Source: Hahellaceae bacterium
Lineage (GTDB): Bacteria > Pseudomonadota > Gammaproteobacteria > Pseudomonadales > Oleiphilaceae
Assembly (NCBI GenBank): GCA_016744695.1
Contig: JADGDV010000002.1
Coordinates: 1-64,000, forward strand
Direction: 5' to 3'
DNA length: 64,000 bases
The translations under genes were made by a program, and so were the position numbers. Numbering within the stretch: the first letter of the stretch is position 1; every line of letters begins with the position of its first letter. Below the pieces are notes generated by a model. The model worked only from the letters and a program-made list of their open reading frames with translations, had not been told where the DNA came from and ran no database searches. Shown piece after piece: positions 1 to 9,204 of this stretch.

Positions 1-394
1 TTTGGGTGACAAAGAGGCGGGTACAGATATTCCACAAAAGATATTTGATTTGTTCCCAGTATTAGGTGAAATGTTGCACCGACGTGGTGGTGATTTATCC
101 GGTGGCCAGCAACAGCAACTCGCCATTGGCCGTGCTTTGGTCATTGAGCCTCAAGTACTTATATTGGATGAACCCAATGAAGGTATTCAACCCAATATTG
201 TTAAGCAGATTGGTGATGTCATCATCAAATTGAATGAAGAAGAAGGCATGACCGTTATTTTAGTTGAACAAAAATTAGGCTTTGCCAGACGAATAGGACA
301 ATCATTTCGACTAATGGACAAAGGAAGGGTTGTAGCAAATGATAGTATGGATAAACTAAGCGATGAATTAATTAGTCAATATTTGGCGGTATAA
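1..394 (+). CDS. urtE: Urea ABC transporter ATP-binding subunit UrtE (3' part only)
   Basis: Cut by the left edge, so only the last ~130 residues are seen. They contain an ABC signature with a glutamine run (LSGGQQQQLAIGRAL), Walker B (VLILDEP), the unusual D-loop NEGIQPNIV, and the switch region ILVEQK. The NEGIQP form is typical of the branched-chain amino acid/urea (LivF/UrtE) ATPases. Together with ureD starting 7 bases after the stop, this makes UrtE, one of two ATPases that power urea import from the periplasm, the best call. LivF is the alternative, but the urease operon directly downstream argues for urea. The initiation codon lies outside the window; the TTG at base 2 is not the start. 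Confidence 0.9.
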   Translation, partial: LGDKEAGTDIPQKIFDLFPVLGEMLHRRGGDLSGGQQQQLAIGRALVIEPQVLILDEPNEGIQPNIVKQIGDVIIKLNEEEGMTVILVEQKLGFARRIGQSFRLMDKGRVVANDSMDKLSDELISQYLAV

Positions 395-401
395 CCATTT
401 T

Positions 402-1280
402 ATGAATGTAGCCCTTGGCTCTAACTTACTATCAACAGCGCCTTCAACTTGGCAGGCACGTTTGAGTTTGGCGTTTGCGAAACGTCAAAGGGGCGTTCGC
501 TTAGTAAAAAGTGAGCATGAGGGCCCACTTTATGTTCAAAAAGCGTTTTATCCTGAGGGGCCCGATTGCGCACACGTCTATTTGTTGCATCCGCCAGGAG
601 GACTGGTCACCGGTGATACCTTAAACATTGATGTCACTGCTCAAGTTAATACTCATGTATTGCTTACAACGCCGGGGGCCGGGCGCGTTTATAAAGCGCG
701 TGAAAAGGGAGGCATTCAAACACAAAATTTGCATATTACGGTTGAAGAAAACGCCGTGCTTGAATGGTTTCCACTTGAGACCATTTTATTCCCAGCGTCT
801 CACGCACGCATGAAAACCCGTGTAGATTTATCGGCAGAAGCCTCTTTTATTGCTTGGGATATTACCTGTTTTGGGCTACCTGCAAATGATGTAAAGTTTG
901 ATAGTGGAAGTGTTAAGCAAAATTTTCAAATTTGGCGTGAAGGTAAGATATTACTCAATGAAAGTTTAGTGATTGATGACGATGATTCTGATGTATTAAA
1001 GGGCTGTGCAGGGTTAAGAGACTTGCCGGTAAATGGCTTGATGCTTGCTGGACCTTTTAAGTCTGATGAAATTGGACTTGTAAGCTCCCTGCGGGAACTT
1101 GAATTAAAAACGGATGTGAATGATTTTTTTGCTGTGAGTTTAAATGGCGAATTTCTGACTATTCGTTATTTAGGAACGTGTACTGAAAAGGCGCGTTTGT
1201 TATTTGCTCAGGCCTGGGCTTTAATACGTCCAGCGCTAGTTAATAAAGAATCAACGGAACCCCGAATCTGGGCAACCTAA
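402..1280 (+). CDS. ureD: Urease accessory protein UreD
   Basis: 292 residues, normal for UreD/UreH. Family landmarks are visible: an early FYPEGP-containing strand, the segment HPPGGLVTGDTL, then LLTTPGAGRVYKA and LEWFPLETILF. UreD binds apo-urease and, with UreF and UreG, forms the complex that delivers nickel and carbon dioxide to the UreC active site. It starts 7 bases after urtE, which suggests cotranscription with urea transport genes, and is followed 12 bases later by ureA. The ATG at 402 is the only sensible start. No anomalies. Confidence 0.96.
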   Translation: MNVALGSNLLSTAPSTWQARLSLAFAKRQRGVRLVKSEHEGPLYVQKAFYPEGPDCAHVYLLHPPGGLVTGDTLNIDVTAQVNTHVLLTTPGAGRVYKAREKGGIQTQNLHITVEENAVLEWFPLETILFPASHARMKTRVDLSAEASFIAWDITCFGLPANDVKFDSGSVKQNFQIWREGKILLNESLVIDDDDSDVLKGCAGLRDLPVNGLMLAGPFKSDEIGLVSSLRELELKTDVNDFFAVSLNGEFLTIRYLGTCTEKARLLFAQAWALIRPALVNKESTEPRIWAT

Positions 1281-1292
1281 GGGAACGATTAT

Positions 1293-1595
1293 ATGGAACT
1301 CCTACCTAGAGAAAAAGATAAGCTGCTAGTGTTCACTGCAGCATTGTTGGCAGAAAGACGTTTAAATCGCGGCCTTAAGCTCAATTATCCTGAGGCAATG
1401 GCTTATATCACCATGGAAATCATTGAAGGTGCCCGTGACGGTAAAACAGTGGCTGAGCTAATGAGCTATGGTAAAACACTGTTAACGGAAGAGCAGGTGA
1501 TGGACGGTGTATCTAGCTTGATTCATGACGTTCAAGTTGAAGCGACTTTTCCAGATGGCACTAAACTCGTTACCGTTCATGACCCAATATGCTAA
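1293..1595 (+). CDS. ureA: Urease gamma subunit
   Basis: Exactly 100 residues, the standard length of a separate gamma subunit. The N-terminus [21 protein letters not shown] and the later [23 protein letters not shown] and [21 protein letters not shown] segments are diagnostic. It is the smallest structural subunit of the cytoplasmic (UreABC)3 urease that hydrolyses urea to ammonia and carbamate. It lies between ureD and ureB with short gaps. Bacteria such as Helicobacter fuse it to the beta subunit; here it is separate, the common arrangement in gammaproteobacteria. Confidence 0.97.
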   Translation: MELLPREKDKLLVFTAALLAERRLNRGLKLNYPEAMAYITMEIIEGARDGKTVAELMSYGKTLLTEEQVMDGVSSLIHDVQVEATFPDGTKLVTVHDPIC

Positions 1596-1605
1596 GGAGA
1601 TAACC

Positions 1606-1920
1606 ATGATTCCAGGAGAGATTGAGGTCGCAGAAGGTGAAATTGAGCTTAATGCAGGTCGTGAAACCATCACGCTGCGTGTTGAAAATGTTGGCGACAG
1701 ACCGATACAAATTGGGTCACATTACCACTTTTATGAGACCAACTTAGGTCTTAAATTTGATCGTGAGCTAACTCGCGGCTACCGCTTAAATATTATTTCT
1801 GGCACGGCTATACGTTTTGAACCGGGCCAGGGGCGTGAAGTTGAGTTAGTGGCTTATGCCGGTGAAAGAAAAGTGTATGGATTCCGTGGAGATGTAATGG
1901 GGGCTCTTGATAATGACTGA
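1606..1920 (+). CDS. ureB: Urease beta subunit
   Basis: 104 residues from the ATG at 1606, which is preceded by a strong ribosome site AAGGAGA at 1594-1600. The reading frame is open upstream to a TTG at 1525, but that would overlap ureA by 70 bases and add a tail not found in the family, so 1606 is chosen. Landmarks: MIPGEI, the [16 protein letters not shown] strand, [15 protein letters not shown], and the end [11 protein letters not shown]. It is a structural subunit that packs against UreC in the urease trimer. Its stop overlaps the start of ureC by 8 bases, indicating translational coupling. Confidence 0.97.
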   Translation: MIPGEIEVAEGEIELNAGRETITLRVENVGDRPIQIGSHYHFYETNLGLKFDRELTRGYRLNIISGTAIRFEPGQGREVELVAYAGERKVYGFRGDVMGALDND

Positions 1921-3655
1921 TAAAAAACATTCTTCTAAAACCTATTCTTCTAAAACAATGGACCGTCAAAGCTACGCTCAAATGTTTGGCCCAACCACGG
2001 GCGATAAAGTGCGTTTAGCCGATACTGAAATTTGGATACAAGTTGAAAAAGACTACACCCAATACGGTGAAGAAGTTAAGTTTGGTGGCGGTAAAGTTAT
2101 TCGTGATGGCATGGGGCAAAGCCAGCGTCCAAGCGCTGAAACCGTTGATTTGGTAATAACTAACGCCCTCATTCTAGACCACTGGGGTATTGTAAAAGCC
2201 GATGTGGGTATTAAAGAAGGGCGTATTGCTTGTGTCGGAAAAGCCGGTAACCCTGACATACAAGATGGCGTAGATATTATCATTGGCCCGGGTACTGAAG
2301 TACTTGCTGGTGAAGGCTCAATTCTTACGGCGGGTGGTATTGATGCGCATATACACTTTATTTGCCCTCAGCAAGTAGAAGAAGCGTTGATGTCGGGGGT
2401 CACAACCATGATTGGTGGTGGTACTGGCCCAGCAACAGGAACCAACGCAACTACATGTACTCCAGGCCCATGGTATATGGGTAAAATGCTGCAATCCACC
2501 GATTGTATGCCGATGAATTTTGGTTTCTTAGGTAAAGGCAATGCCAGTTTACCTGAGGCCTTACGAGAGCAATTAGAAGCGGGTGCTTGTGGTTTAAAAT
2601 TACATGAAGATTGGGGTACAACACCGGCTTCAATCGATACTTGTTTATCAGTCGCTGAAGAATATGATGTGCAAGTGGCAATACACACGGATACCTTAAA
2701 TGAGTCTGGTTTTGTAGATGACACGCTAGGTGCCTTTAAAGATCGCGTAATACATACTTACCATACAGAAGGCGCGGGTGGTGGCCATGCACCAGATATA
2801 ATTCGAGCCTGTTCCCAGCCTAATGTTTTACCATCGTCTACGAACCCTACACGGCCTTATACAAAAAATACCGTTGATGAACATTTAGATATGTTAATGG
2901 TCTGCCATCATCTTGATAGCAGTATTCCGGAAGATGTGGCATTTGCTGATTCTCGTATTCGTAAAGAGACTATTGCGGCAGAAGATCTATTTCATGACCG
3001 TGGTGCATTCAGTATGGTTTCCTCTGACTCTCAAGCTATGGGACGAGTAGGGGAAGTGGTTACACGAACATGGCAAACGGCACATAAAATGAAAGTGCAG
3101 TTTGGTTTATTGGCTGAAGATCTTGAGTTAGGGGCAGATAACTTTCGTGCTCGTCGGTACATCGCAAAATATACGATCAACCCTGCTATCGCTCACGGTA
3201 TTTCACATGAAGTAGGCTCTATTGAAAAGGGTAAATTAGCAGATTTAGTATTATGGAAACCTGCTTTCTTTGGTATTAAGCCATCAACGATTATTAAAGG
3301 CGGAATGATTGCCGCAGCGCCTATGGGTGATCCAAACGCTTCTATACCCACCCCTCAGCCGGTACATTATCGCCCTATGTTTGGCGCGCAGGGTTTAGCA
3401 GCAGCAAAAACCTCAATAACATTTGTATCTCAAGCGGCTCTAAATAATAACGTGGGAGAAACGTTAGGCTTATCACGTACCTTGAGTGCCTGCAAAAACA
3501 CCAGAAACATCGGCAAAAAAGACATGGTGTTGAATAACTGGATGCCAGATATAACCGTTGACCCACAAACGTATGAAGTAAGAGCCGATGGTGAATTACT
3601 CACCTGTGAACCCGCATCAATATTACCTCTTGCGCAGCTATACACCTTGTTTTAA
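1913..3655 (+). CDS. ureC: Urease alpha (catalytic) subunit
   Basis: 580 residues from the ATG at 1913; an in-frame ATG at 1958 would give 565, closer to the ~567 of Klebsiella. The first ~15 residues (rich in Lys/Ser) are therefore either a short extension or untranslated. All active-site groups are present: the HIH metal ligands in [12 protein letters not shown], the carbamylated lysine in [10 protein letters not shown] (Lys229 with the 1913 start), ligands in [12 protein letters not shown] and [12 protein letters not shown], the flap Cys-His in MVCHHLD, and the aspartate ligand in SSDSQAMGR. This is the dinickel urea hydrolase. It overlaps ureB by 8 bases and lies 11 bases before ureE. Confidence 0.97.
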   Translation: MTDKKHSSKTYSSKTMDRQSYAQMFGPTTGDKVRLADTEIWIQVEKDYTQYGEEVKFGGGKVIRDGMGQSQRPSAETVDLVITNALILDHWGIVKADVGIKEGRIACVGKAGNPDIQDGVDIIIGPGTEVLAGEGSILTAGGIDAHIHFICPQQVEEALMSGVTTMIGGGTGPATGTNATTCTPGPWYMGKMLQSTDCMPMNFGFLGKGNASLPEALREQLEAGACGLKLHEDWGTTPASIDTCLSVAEEYDVQVAIHTDTLNESGFVDDTLGAFKDRVIHTYHTEGAGGGHAPDIIRACSQPNVLPSSTNPTRPYTKNTVDEHLDMLMVCHHLDSSIPEDVAFADSRIRKETIAAEDLFHDRGAFSMVSSDSQAMGRVGEVVTRTWQTAHKMKVQFGLLAEDLELGADNFRARRYIAKYTINPAIAHGISHEVGSIEKGKLADLVLWKPAFFGIKPSTIIKGGMIAAAPMGDPNASIPTPQPVHYRPMFGAQGLAAAKTSITFVSQAALNNNVGETLGLSRTLSACKNTRNIGKKDMVLNNWMPDITVDPQTYEVRADGELLTCEPASILPLAQLYTLF

Positions 3656-3666
3656 AGGATCATTTG

Positions 3667-4155
3667 ATGTTAGAAATTTATGAGCGCTTAGGTACACATT
3701 GCCACGAAGCAGTTGATGAGGTTGTTACCTTAAAGCATGAACAGCGTGATAAAGGGCGTTTACGTTTAGTTAGCGAATCTGGCGTAGAAGTGCGTGTGTT
3801 TCTTGAACGAGGCAAACCTTTATCCGTGGGTGAATACCTAAAAACCGAGTGCGGAAAAATTGTTCAGGTCCAAGGAGATGTTGAAGCGATCGCGCATGCA
3901 AGCTGTGAAGACTGGCGTACCTTTTCACGAGCCTGTTATCACTTGGGGAATCGCCATGTGAAACTGCAGGTGGGCGATAGATGGTTACGTATTAAGCCGG
4001 ACTATGTTCTGGAAGAAATGTTGCACTTGTTAGGCTTGGTTGTTAGTCATGAAGAGGCGGTATTCGAGCCAGAGTCGGGTGCTTATAAAGTGTCTGGAAG
4101 TCATGATACTGGTCATCATGATAACAATCATGGGCATGGCCACCATGACCACTAA
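3667..4155 (+). CDS. ureE: Urease accessory nickel metallochaperone UreE
   Basis: 162 residues from ATG 3667; the codon before it is a TTG that could also read, but ATG is preferred. UreE is a cytoplasmic dimeric nickel chaperone that hands Ni to UreG. Visible features: the N-terminal peptide-binding-like domain, a central GNRHVKLQVGDRWLRIKPDYVLEEML-type segment containing the conserved metal-site histidine, and a histidine-rich C-terminal tail (about nine His in the last 20 residues) that would bind extra nickel. The last 11 bases overlap the start of ureF, so the His-tail coding sequence doubles as the ureF start region. Confidence 0.96.
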   Translation: MLEIYERLGTHCHEAVDEVVTLKHEQRDKGRLRLVSESGVEVRVFLERGKPLSVGEYLKTECGKIVQVQGDVEAIAHASCEDWRTFSRACYHLGNRHVKLQVGDRWLRIKPDYVLEEMLHLLGLVVSHEEAVFEPESGAYKVSGSHDTGHHDNNHGHGHHDH

Positions 4156-4846
4156 ATCGTTAACAAGTGACCTTGCACTAGCGCGTTTATTACAGCTCAG
4201 TAGTGTTAGCTTGCCTGTAGGTGGTTTTGCTTTTTCTCAAGGTATTGAATATGCCATTGAATGTGGCTGGGTTAAAAATGTTGACGAGGTAGAAGAGTGG
4301 ATTACCTTGCAAATGAGAGAGAATATAGCGCGTGTCGACTTACCTGTTTTGCGTGGTGCGATGCACAGCACTACTCAACAAGACTGGTCAAGATTCTCTT
4401 ATTTAAATGACCTTGTTATTGCATCAAGAGAAACAAAAGAATTGCGCTTAACTGATACTGCTATGGGCGAAGCGCTGTATCGCTTATTAAAAAGTCTTGA
4501 ATTTGATATTCCATTTGAAGAAACGCTATTCAAGGTAAAAGGTCATGATTTAAGTTTTGTTAGCTTGTTTGGTTTTGCCGCGGCTAAGTGGAATATAGAT
4601 TATCATGCAGCGGCTATGGGGTTTACTTGGTCTTGGTTAGAAAATCAGGTGGCTGCAGCCACTAAACTAGTGCCTTTAGGACAAACTCAAGCTCAGCAAT
4701 TGCTAACCAAACTACAGCCTGCTATTGGTCAGACCATTGAGATTTCTGAGTGTACATTAGAAGAAAATATAGGGGGTGGCTTACCTGCTTTGGCTATAGC
4801 AAGTGCGCTCCATGAAACACAGTACAGCCGTTTATTTAGATCATAG
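4145..4846 (+). CDS. ureF: Urease accessory protein UreF
   Basis: 233 residues from the ATG at 4145, which overlaps the end of ureE. In-frame ATGs 6 and 12 bases upstream are possible, and the frame is open further, but that upstream part is ureE sequence in another frame. Family segments: LARLLQLSSVSLPVGGFAFSQ near the N-terminus, WSWLENQVAAATKLVPLGQ in the C-terminal half. UreF is an all-helical protein that bridges UreD and the GTPase UreG and gates nickel delivery. It is the last gene before a palindromic repeat separates it from ureG. Confidence 0.95.
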   Translation: MTTKSLTSDLALARLLQLSSVSLPVGGFAFSQGIEYAIECGWVKNVDEVEEWITLQMRENIARVDLPVLRGAMHSTTQQDWSRFSYLNDLVIASRETKELRLTDTAMGEALYRLLKSLEFDIPFEETLFKVKGHDLSFVSLFGFAAAKWNIDYHAAAMGFTWSWLENQVAAATKLVPLGQTQAQQLLTKLQPAIGQTIEISECTLEENIGGGLPALAIASALHETQYSRLFRS

Positions 4847-4852
4847 CTTTCT

Positions 4853-4921
4853 TGTCATCCTCGCGAAGGCGGGGATCCAGTGATTTTTGATCCATGGGTT
4901 CCCGCCTTCGCGGGAATGACA
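4853..4921. repeat. REP-like imperfect palindrome between ureF and ureG
   Basis: A 69-base inverted repeat begins 7 bases after the ureF stop. The arms TGTCATCCTCGCGAAGGCGG and its near reverse complement at 4893-4921 enclose a short AT-rich centre. The outer 20-25 bases match with only a few changes. This belongs to the widespread GTCATTCCCGCGAAGGCGGG family of dispersed palindromes in proteobacteria. A shortened relative is at 43461-43488. It can form a long hairpin in the ure transcript and may lower ureG expression relative to upstream genes; that effect is inference. Confidence 0.88.
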
Positions 4922-4961
4922 GACGTTTATTTTATAGCTTCAATGAGGATAGAAAAATCAC

Positions 4962-5606
4962 ATGTCAAAAAAACAAACATTACGAATAGGTGTGGGTGGT
5001 CCCGTTGGTTCTGGTAAAACGGCACTGCTTCGCTCTCTATGTGCTGCAATGAAGGATTACTACAATATTGCGGTAGTGACCAATGATATTTACACCCAGG
5101 AAGACGCTTTGTTTCTTACGAAGCATGAGGCTTTAGAGGCCGATAGAATCATTGGTGTTGAAACCGGTGGCTGCCCACATACGGCGATTAGAGAAGACGC
5201 GTCAATGAATTTGGCTGCTATCGACCAGCTTATGGACAGACATGGTGAGCTAGATGTTGTGTTTGTAGAAAGTGGTGGCGATAACCTGAGTGCAACTTTT
5301 AGCCCAGAACTATCTGACTTGACCATTTATGTTATTGATGTGTCTGCCGGCGATAAAATTCCTCGGAAAGGTGGGCCTGGTATCACAAAATCTGATCTGT
5401 TGATTATCAATAAAATAGATTTGGCGCCTTTAGTTGGTGCAGATTTGGATGTGATGGGTAGAGACGCTAAGAAAATGCGAGGTGACAAACCGTTTGTGTT
5501 TTCAAACCTCAAGAAAGCGCAAGGGCTTGATGACATCATCAAATTTATAATTACTGAAGGCATGCTGGAACTAAAAACACTGCCATTAGCTAAAGCAGTT
5601 GTGTGA
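4962..5606 (+). CDS. ureG: Urease accessory GTPase UreG
   Basis: 214 residues, a SIMIBI-class GTPase. The P-loop [14 protein letters not shown] is at the N-terminus, the conserved CPH metal motif in [17 protein letters not shown] follows, then [15 protein letters not shown], and a C-terminal NKIDLAP base-recognition motif. UreG dimerises on binding nickel and GTP and activates urease in the UreDFG complex. It is separated from ureF by 115 bases carrying the REP-like repeat, with a GAGG ribosome site at about 4945-4948 in the unique sequence after the repeat. Still most likely in the same operon. Confidence 0.97.
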   Translation: MSKKQTLRIGVGGPVGSGKTALLRSLCAAMKDYYNIAVVTNDIYTQEDALFLTKHEALEADRIIGVETGGCPHTAIREDASMNLAAIDQLMDRHGELDVVFVESGGDNLSATFSPELSDLTIYVIDVSAGDKIPRKGGPGITKSDLLIINKIDLAPLVGADLDVMGRDAKKMRGDKPFVFSNLKKAQGLDDIIKFIITEGMLELKTLPLAKAVV

Positions 5607-5614
5607 TTATAAGC

Positions 5615-5717
5615 GTAGCCTTGATGAAAGGAGGGACGACTGGAATCAGGGTTTATTCTAAAGCTTAGGTGTCTACTTGATAACTCCCTTGATTCCGTTA
5701 CACTGCATCACGGCTAC
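5615..5717. repeat. Nested inverted repeat downstream of ureG
   Basis: Two concentric inverted repeats fill the ureG-to-kinase gap. The outer arms are GTAGCCTTGATG (5615-5626) and CATCACGGCTAC (5706-5717), matching at 11 of 12 positions. The inner arms are GGAATCAGGG (5642-5651) and CCCTTGATTCC (5686-5696), matching with one bulge. No T-run follows, so a simple intrinsic terminator is unlikely. It may be an RNA structure separating the urease operon from the sensor genes, or the remnant of a small palindromic element. Function unknown. Confidence 0.6.
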
Positions 5718-5773
5718 AAGGTTAAATTGTCTATATATTGTTTAATCAATGCTGGTAGTGTAAAAAAGTCTTT

Positions 5774-8700
5774 ATGAGCTCAAAGCAAAAAATCCTAAAG
5801 GTTCGGCGACACTATAATCAATGGGTTGCCAACCAAACTCTTGAAGACTATGCTCTTAGATTTACTGCCCGAAAAGCACGTAAAATGGGTGTTAGTCAGG
5901 TTGGTAAAACCGCTTTAGGTGCAACGGCTTTTTTAGCGCTTGAAAGCATTGCCGCTGCGGTAACCTTAAGTTATGGTTTTGTGAATACTGTCGTTGCCAT
6001 GCTGGTGGTTGCCGCTGTATTTTTTATTACAGGCCTACCTATTGCGTATTATTCAGCAAAGCATGGTCTAGATATTGATTTGCTTACCCGTGGGGCTGGG
6101 TTTGGCTATTTAGGCTCAACCGTAACCTCGCTTATTTATGCCTCGTTCACATTTATTTTCTTTGCTATTGAAGCAGCCATTCTAGCTTCTGCTTTGCATG
6201 CTTTGTTTGGTATTCCTCTTTCCATTGGTTATTTCCTTAGTGCAGTAGCGGTGATACCTATTGTAATGAAAGGGATTACTACTATTAGTCGGTTTCAGAT
6301 TGGCACACAAACTTTATGGCTAATCTTACAAATTTCGGCTGTTTTTATTGTTGTTTTATACGAGTTTGAACGTTTAGAAGGTTGGACGAGTTATGCGCCA
6401 GAGTCTCTACCTTTAGCAAATGAATTCAACTGGGTTTTATTTGGTGCCGCGGCCTCTGTATTTTTTGCCTTGGTTGCTCAAATTGGTGAGCAAGTTGATT
6501 ACTTACGATTTTTGCCTCCAAAGACTGAAAAAAATAAACAAAAATGGTGGTTCTGGTTAATTTTAGCTGGGCCGGGTTGGATTTTTATTGGTTTAATAAA
6601 AATGCTATTTGGTTCTTTTATTGCGTATATCGCAATTACTGAAGGCCTAGGCTATTACACCGCAAGTGACCCAACTTATATGTATGAAAGGGTCTTCAAT
6701 TACCTTACTCAATCGCCCACCTTAGCATTAGTGCTTGCTGCTGTAATGGTTATCATCTCGCAGATGAAAATCAATGTAACTAATGCTTATGCCGGTTCTA
6801 TTGCCTGGTCAAACTTTTTTTCACGCGCTACTCATAGCCACCCTGGCCGAGTGGTTTGGTTAGTGTTTAATGTCGCTATTGCATTAATATTAATGGAGCT
6901 AGGTATTCATGAAGCACTTGAGGCAACCCTAGGTGTTTTTGCTATTGTTGCAGTAAGTTGGTTGGGTTCACTTTCAGCGGACCTTATCATTAACAAGCCG
7001 CTAGGCTTGAGCCCATCTTATGTTGAGTTTAAACGTGGACATTTATATGACATTAACCCGGTCGGTACTGTGTCTATGTTACTGGCGACTATTGTGGGCA
7101 TACTTTGCTACCTAGGTTTTTTTGGTGAAGTAGTCAAAACACTAAGTCATTTTGTAAGTTTACTCGTGTGTTTTATTTTAGTGCCTTGTATAGCCTGGGT
7201 CACAAAGGGTAAATACTACTTAGCAAGACAGTCACCTGAATTAATCCCTTTAATTGAAGAACTTAAAGTATCAAATGCTCGGACACCACATTCACTCACT
7301 TGTGGTGTCTGTGAGAATACATTTGAGTTAGAAGATATGAGCTATTGTGGGGTATATGCACAACCCATTTGCTCTTTATGTTGTTCGCTCGATGTTAGGT
7401 GCCTTGATGGTTGTAAACCCCATGCGCGTTTATCTCGACAGTGGTCTAATTTTTTAAGAAATTTTAAATTAGGAAAAGCCGTTGGCCTTGTGAATTCAAG
7501 GTTGGGGCGTTTTATGGGCTTACTGCTTGTTGCTAATTCGGTAAACGCTGCCTTACTTGCTTTAGTTTATAAGCATATGATGCCTGAAGTTATTTCAGAG
7601 CAGGTACTGTTGCAAGAAAGCTTGGTAACTTTATTTTTTATTTTTCTCATTGTAAGTGGTGTTATTTCCTGGATTTTTTTGCTTGCTCACGAAACACGTG
7701 TGGTAGCGCAAATGGAGTCGAATAAACAAACACGAAAGCTCATGCGTGAGATAGATGCGCATAAACAAACTGACTATGAATTACAGCAAGCAAAAGAATT
7801 AGCAGAGCAGGCGAATGATGCAAAAAGTCGCTATTTATCGGGTATTAGCCATGAGTTAAGAACACCGCTGCAGTCTATTTTGGGTTATGCGCAATTGCTT
7901 TCAGATAAACCTGAGCTTACGGATTCACAAGTTCGAGGTTTAAACATTATTCACCGCAGCGGATTGCACCTGGCAGATTTAATAGAAGGGCTATTAGATA
8001 TATCAAAAATAGAAGCAGGCCGACTAGATCTTCACCGTAACCGAGTACAACTTCCTGAGCTTCTTGAGCAGTTAGCTTCAATGTTTAAAATGCAGGCTGA
8101 GGCCAAGGGTATTAAGCTTAACTTTGTTGTTAATGGGCGATTACCCAATGTAGTGATGACAGACGAGAAAAGGCTCCGGCAAATTTTAATTAATGTGCTT
8201 TCAAATGCTGTTAAATATACCCCGCAAGGCACGGTAGACTTTGAAGTGAAGTATCGCTCTCAAGTGGCTGAGTTTAAGATTAAAGATACGGGGTCGGGTA
8301 TTAGTGAAGAGAACCTCGCACGTATATTTGATCCTTTTGAGCGTGTCCGAAATAATCACACACCTAATGTACAAGGTTCTGGCCTAGGACTTACTATTGT
8401 TAAATTGCTAACTGAAATAATGGGCGGTGATTTAACAGTTGATTCAACATTAGGTGAAGGAAGCTGCTTTAAAATATCTTTAATGCTGCCTTGGGTAAAT
8501 ACTAAAGAAAAAGTAACACCTATTCAGGCTAAGAAAGTAGGTTATGAAGGGTATCAACGAACAATTTGTTTAGTTGATGATGACCCCATGTTAAGAGGTT
8601 TTTTATCAGACTTATTAATTCCTCTTGGTTTTATTACCTTAGAGGCTTTTGATGCTCAGTCTTGTTTAGATTTACTAGAGGATGCAAAACCAGATTTGTT

Positions 8701-9202
8701 TTTAATGGATGTCTCTATGCCGGGTGTTAGCGGCTTAGAGTTAGCTAAAAAGTTACGTGAGAAAGGCATTAAATCACCGGTGCTAATGCTGTCAGCAAAT
8801 GCCCAGGTTCCTGACGAATGGGCCAATAAAAATACACGTGAACAGGCTTGTTATAATGACTACTTGGTTAAACCCATTAATAATAATGCTCTGTTAGCAA
8901 AGCTAGAGGAGTTCTTGAATATAAACTGGATTACTCAGAACTCAAAAGAAGATTTATCTACGCTATTATTACCTAACGCAAAAGAACCCCTTGATAGTCA
9001 GATTAAGTTCTCAGTGCCTGATCATGCTTTGATCAGGGAACTTAAAGCTTATGCAGAAATGGGGTATAGTAAAGGGGTCGTACAAACTTTAGCGCAGGTT
9101 TCGGAAGCTGAGCTCATTAGTGTTGATTTTTATGATCATCTAGAGGTTTTGAGCAAGAGTTTTCAATTTGAACAACTGGCTACTTGCCTGGAACAAGAAT
9201 AA
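5774..9202 (+). CDS. NCS1-permease-linked hybrid sensor histidine kinase/response regulator
   Basis: 1142 residues. Residues ~1-490 form a ~12-helix NCS1-type (cytosine/purine/allantoin permease-like) domain, with the N-terminal phrase LEDYALRFTARKARKMG. Residues 510-547 hold eight cysteines (CxxC, C, CxxCC, C, C), probably a metal site. Two more membrane helices lie at ~580-640, followed by a coiled linker, a HisKA domain with phospho-acceptor His693 (SHELRTPLQSILGY), an HATPase with Asn811 (N box), DTGSGIS and GSGLGLTIVKLL, and a receiver with DDD and phospho-acceptor Asp979 (LFLMDVSMPG). A short helical tail closes it. The permease domain is inferred to sense or transport a nitrogenous solute. 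A LuxR-type regulator begins 2 bases later. CbrA (SLC5-kinase) is the nearest conceptual relative, but the transporter fold differs. Confidence 0.85.
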   Translation: MSSKQKILKVRRHYNQWVANQTLEDYALRFTARKARKMGVSQVGKTALGATAFLALESIAAAVTLSYGFVNTVVAMLVVAAVFFITGLPIAYYSAKHGLDIDLLTRGAGFGYLGSTVTSLIYASFTFIFFAIEAAILASALHALFGIPLSIGYFLSAVAVIPIVMKGITTISRFQIGTQTLWLILQISAVFIVVLYEFERLEGWTSYAPESLPLANEFNWVLFGAAASVFFALVAQIGEQVDYLRFLPPKTEKNKQKWWFWLILAGPGWIFIGLIKMLFGSFIAYIAITEGLGYYTASDPTYMYERVFNYLTQSPTLALVLAAVMVIISQMKINVTNAYAGSIAWSNFFSRATHSHPGRVVWLVFNVAIALILMELGIHEALEATLGVFAIVAVSWLGSLSADLIINKPLGLSPSYVEFKRGHLYDINPVGTVSMLLATIVGILCYLGFFGEVVKTLSHFVSLLVCFILVPCIAWVTKGKYYLARQSPELIPLIEELKVSNARTPHSLTCGVCENTFELEDMSYCGVYAQPICSLCCSLDVRCLDGCKPHARLSRQWSNFLRNFKLGKAVGLVNSRLGRFMGLLLVANSVNAALLALVYKHMMPEVISEQVLLQESLVTLFFIFLIVSGVISWIFLLAHETRVVAQMESNKQTRKLMREIDAHKQTDYELQQAKELAEQANDAKSRYLSGISHELRTPLQSILGYAQLLSDKPELTDSQVRGLNIIHRSGLHLADLIEGLLDISKIEAGRLDLHRNRVQLPELLEQLASMFKMQAEAKGIKLNFVVNGRLPNVVMTDEKRLRQILINVLSNAVKYTPQGTVDFEVKYRSQVAEFKIKDTGSGISEENLARIFDPFERVRNNHTPNVQGSGLGLTIVKLLTEIMGGDLTVDSTLGEGSCFKISLMLPWVNTKEKVTPIQAKKVGYEGYQRTICLVDDDPMLRGFLSDLLIPLGFITLEAFDAQSCLDLLEDAKPDLFLMDVSMPGVSGLELAKKLREKGIKSPVLMLSANAQVPDEWANKNTREQACYNDYLVKPINNNALLAKLEEFLNINWITQNSKEDLSTLLLPNAKEPLDSQIKFSVPDHALIRELKAYAEMGYSKGVVQTLAQVSEAELISVDFYDHLEVLSKSFQFEQLATCLEQE

Positions 9203-9204
9203 AA

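Noticed and set aside
2368-2724. 118-residue minus-strand open frame in ureC
   Set aside because: It is the complement of conserved urease active-site sequence.
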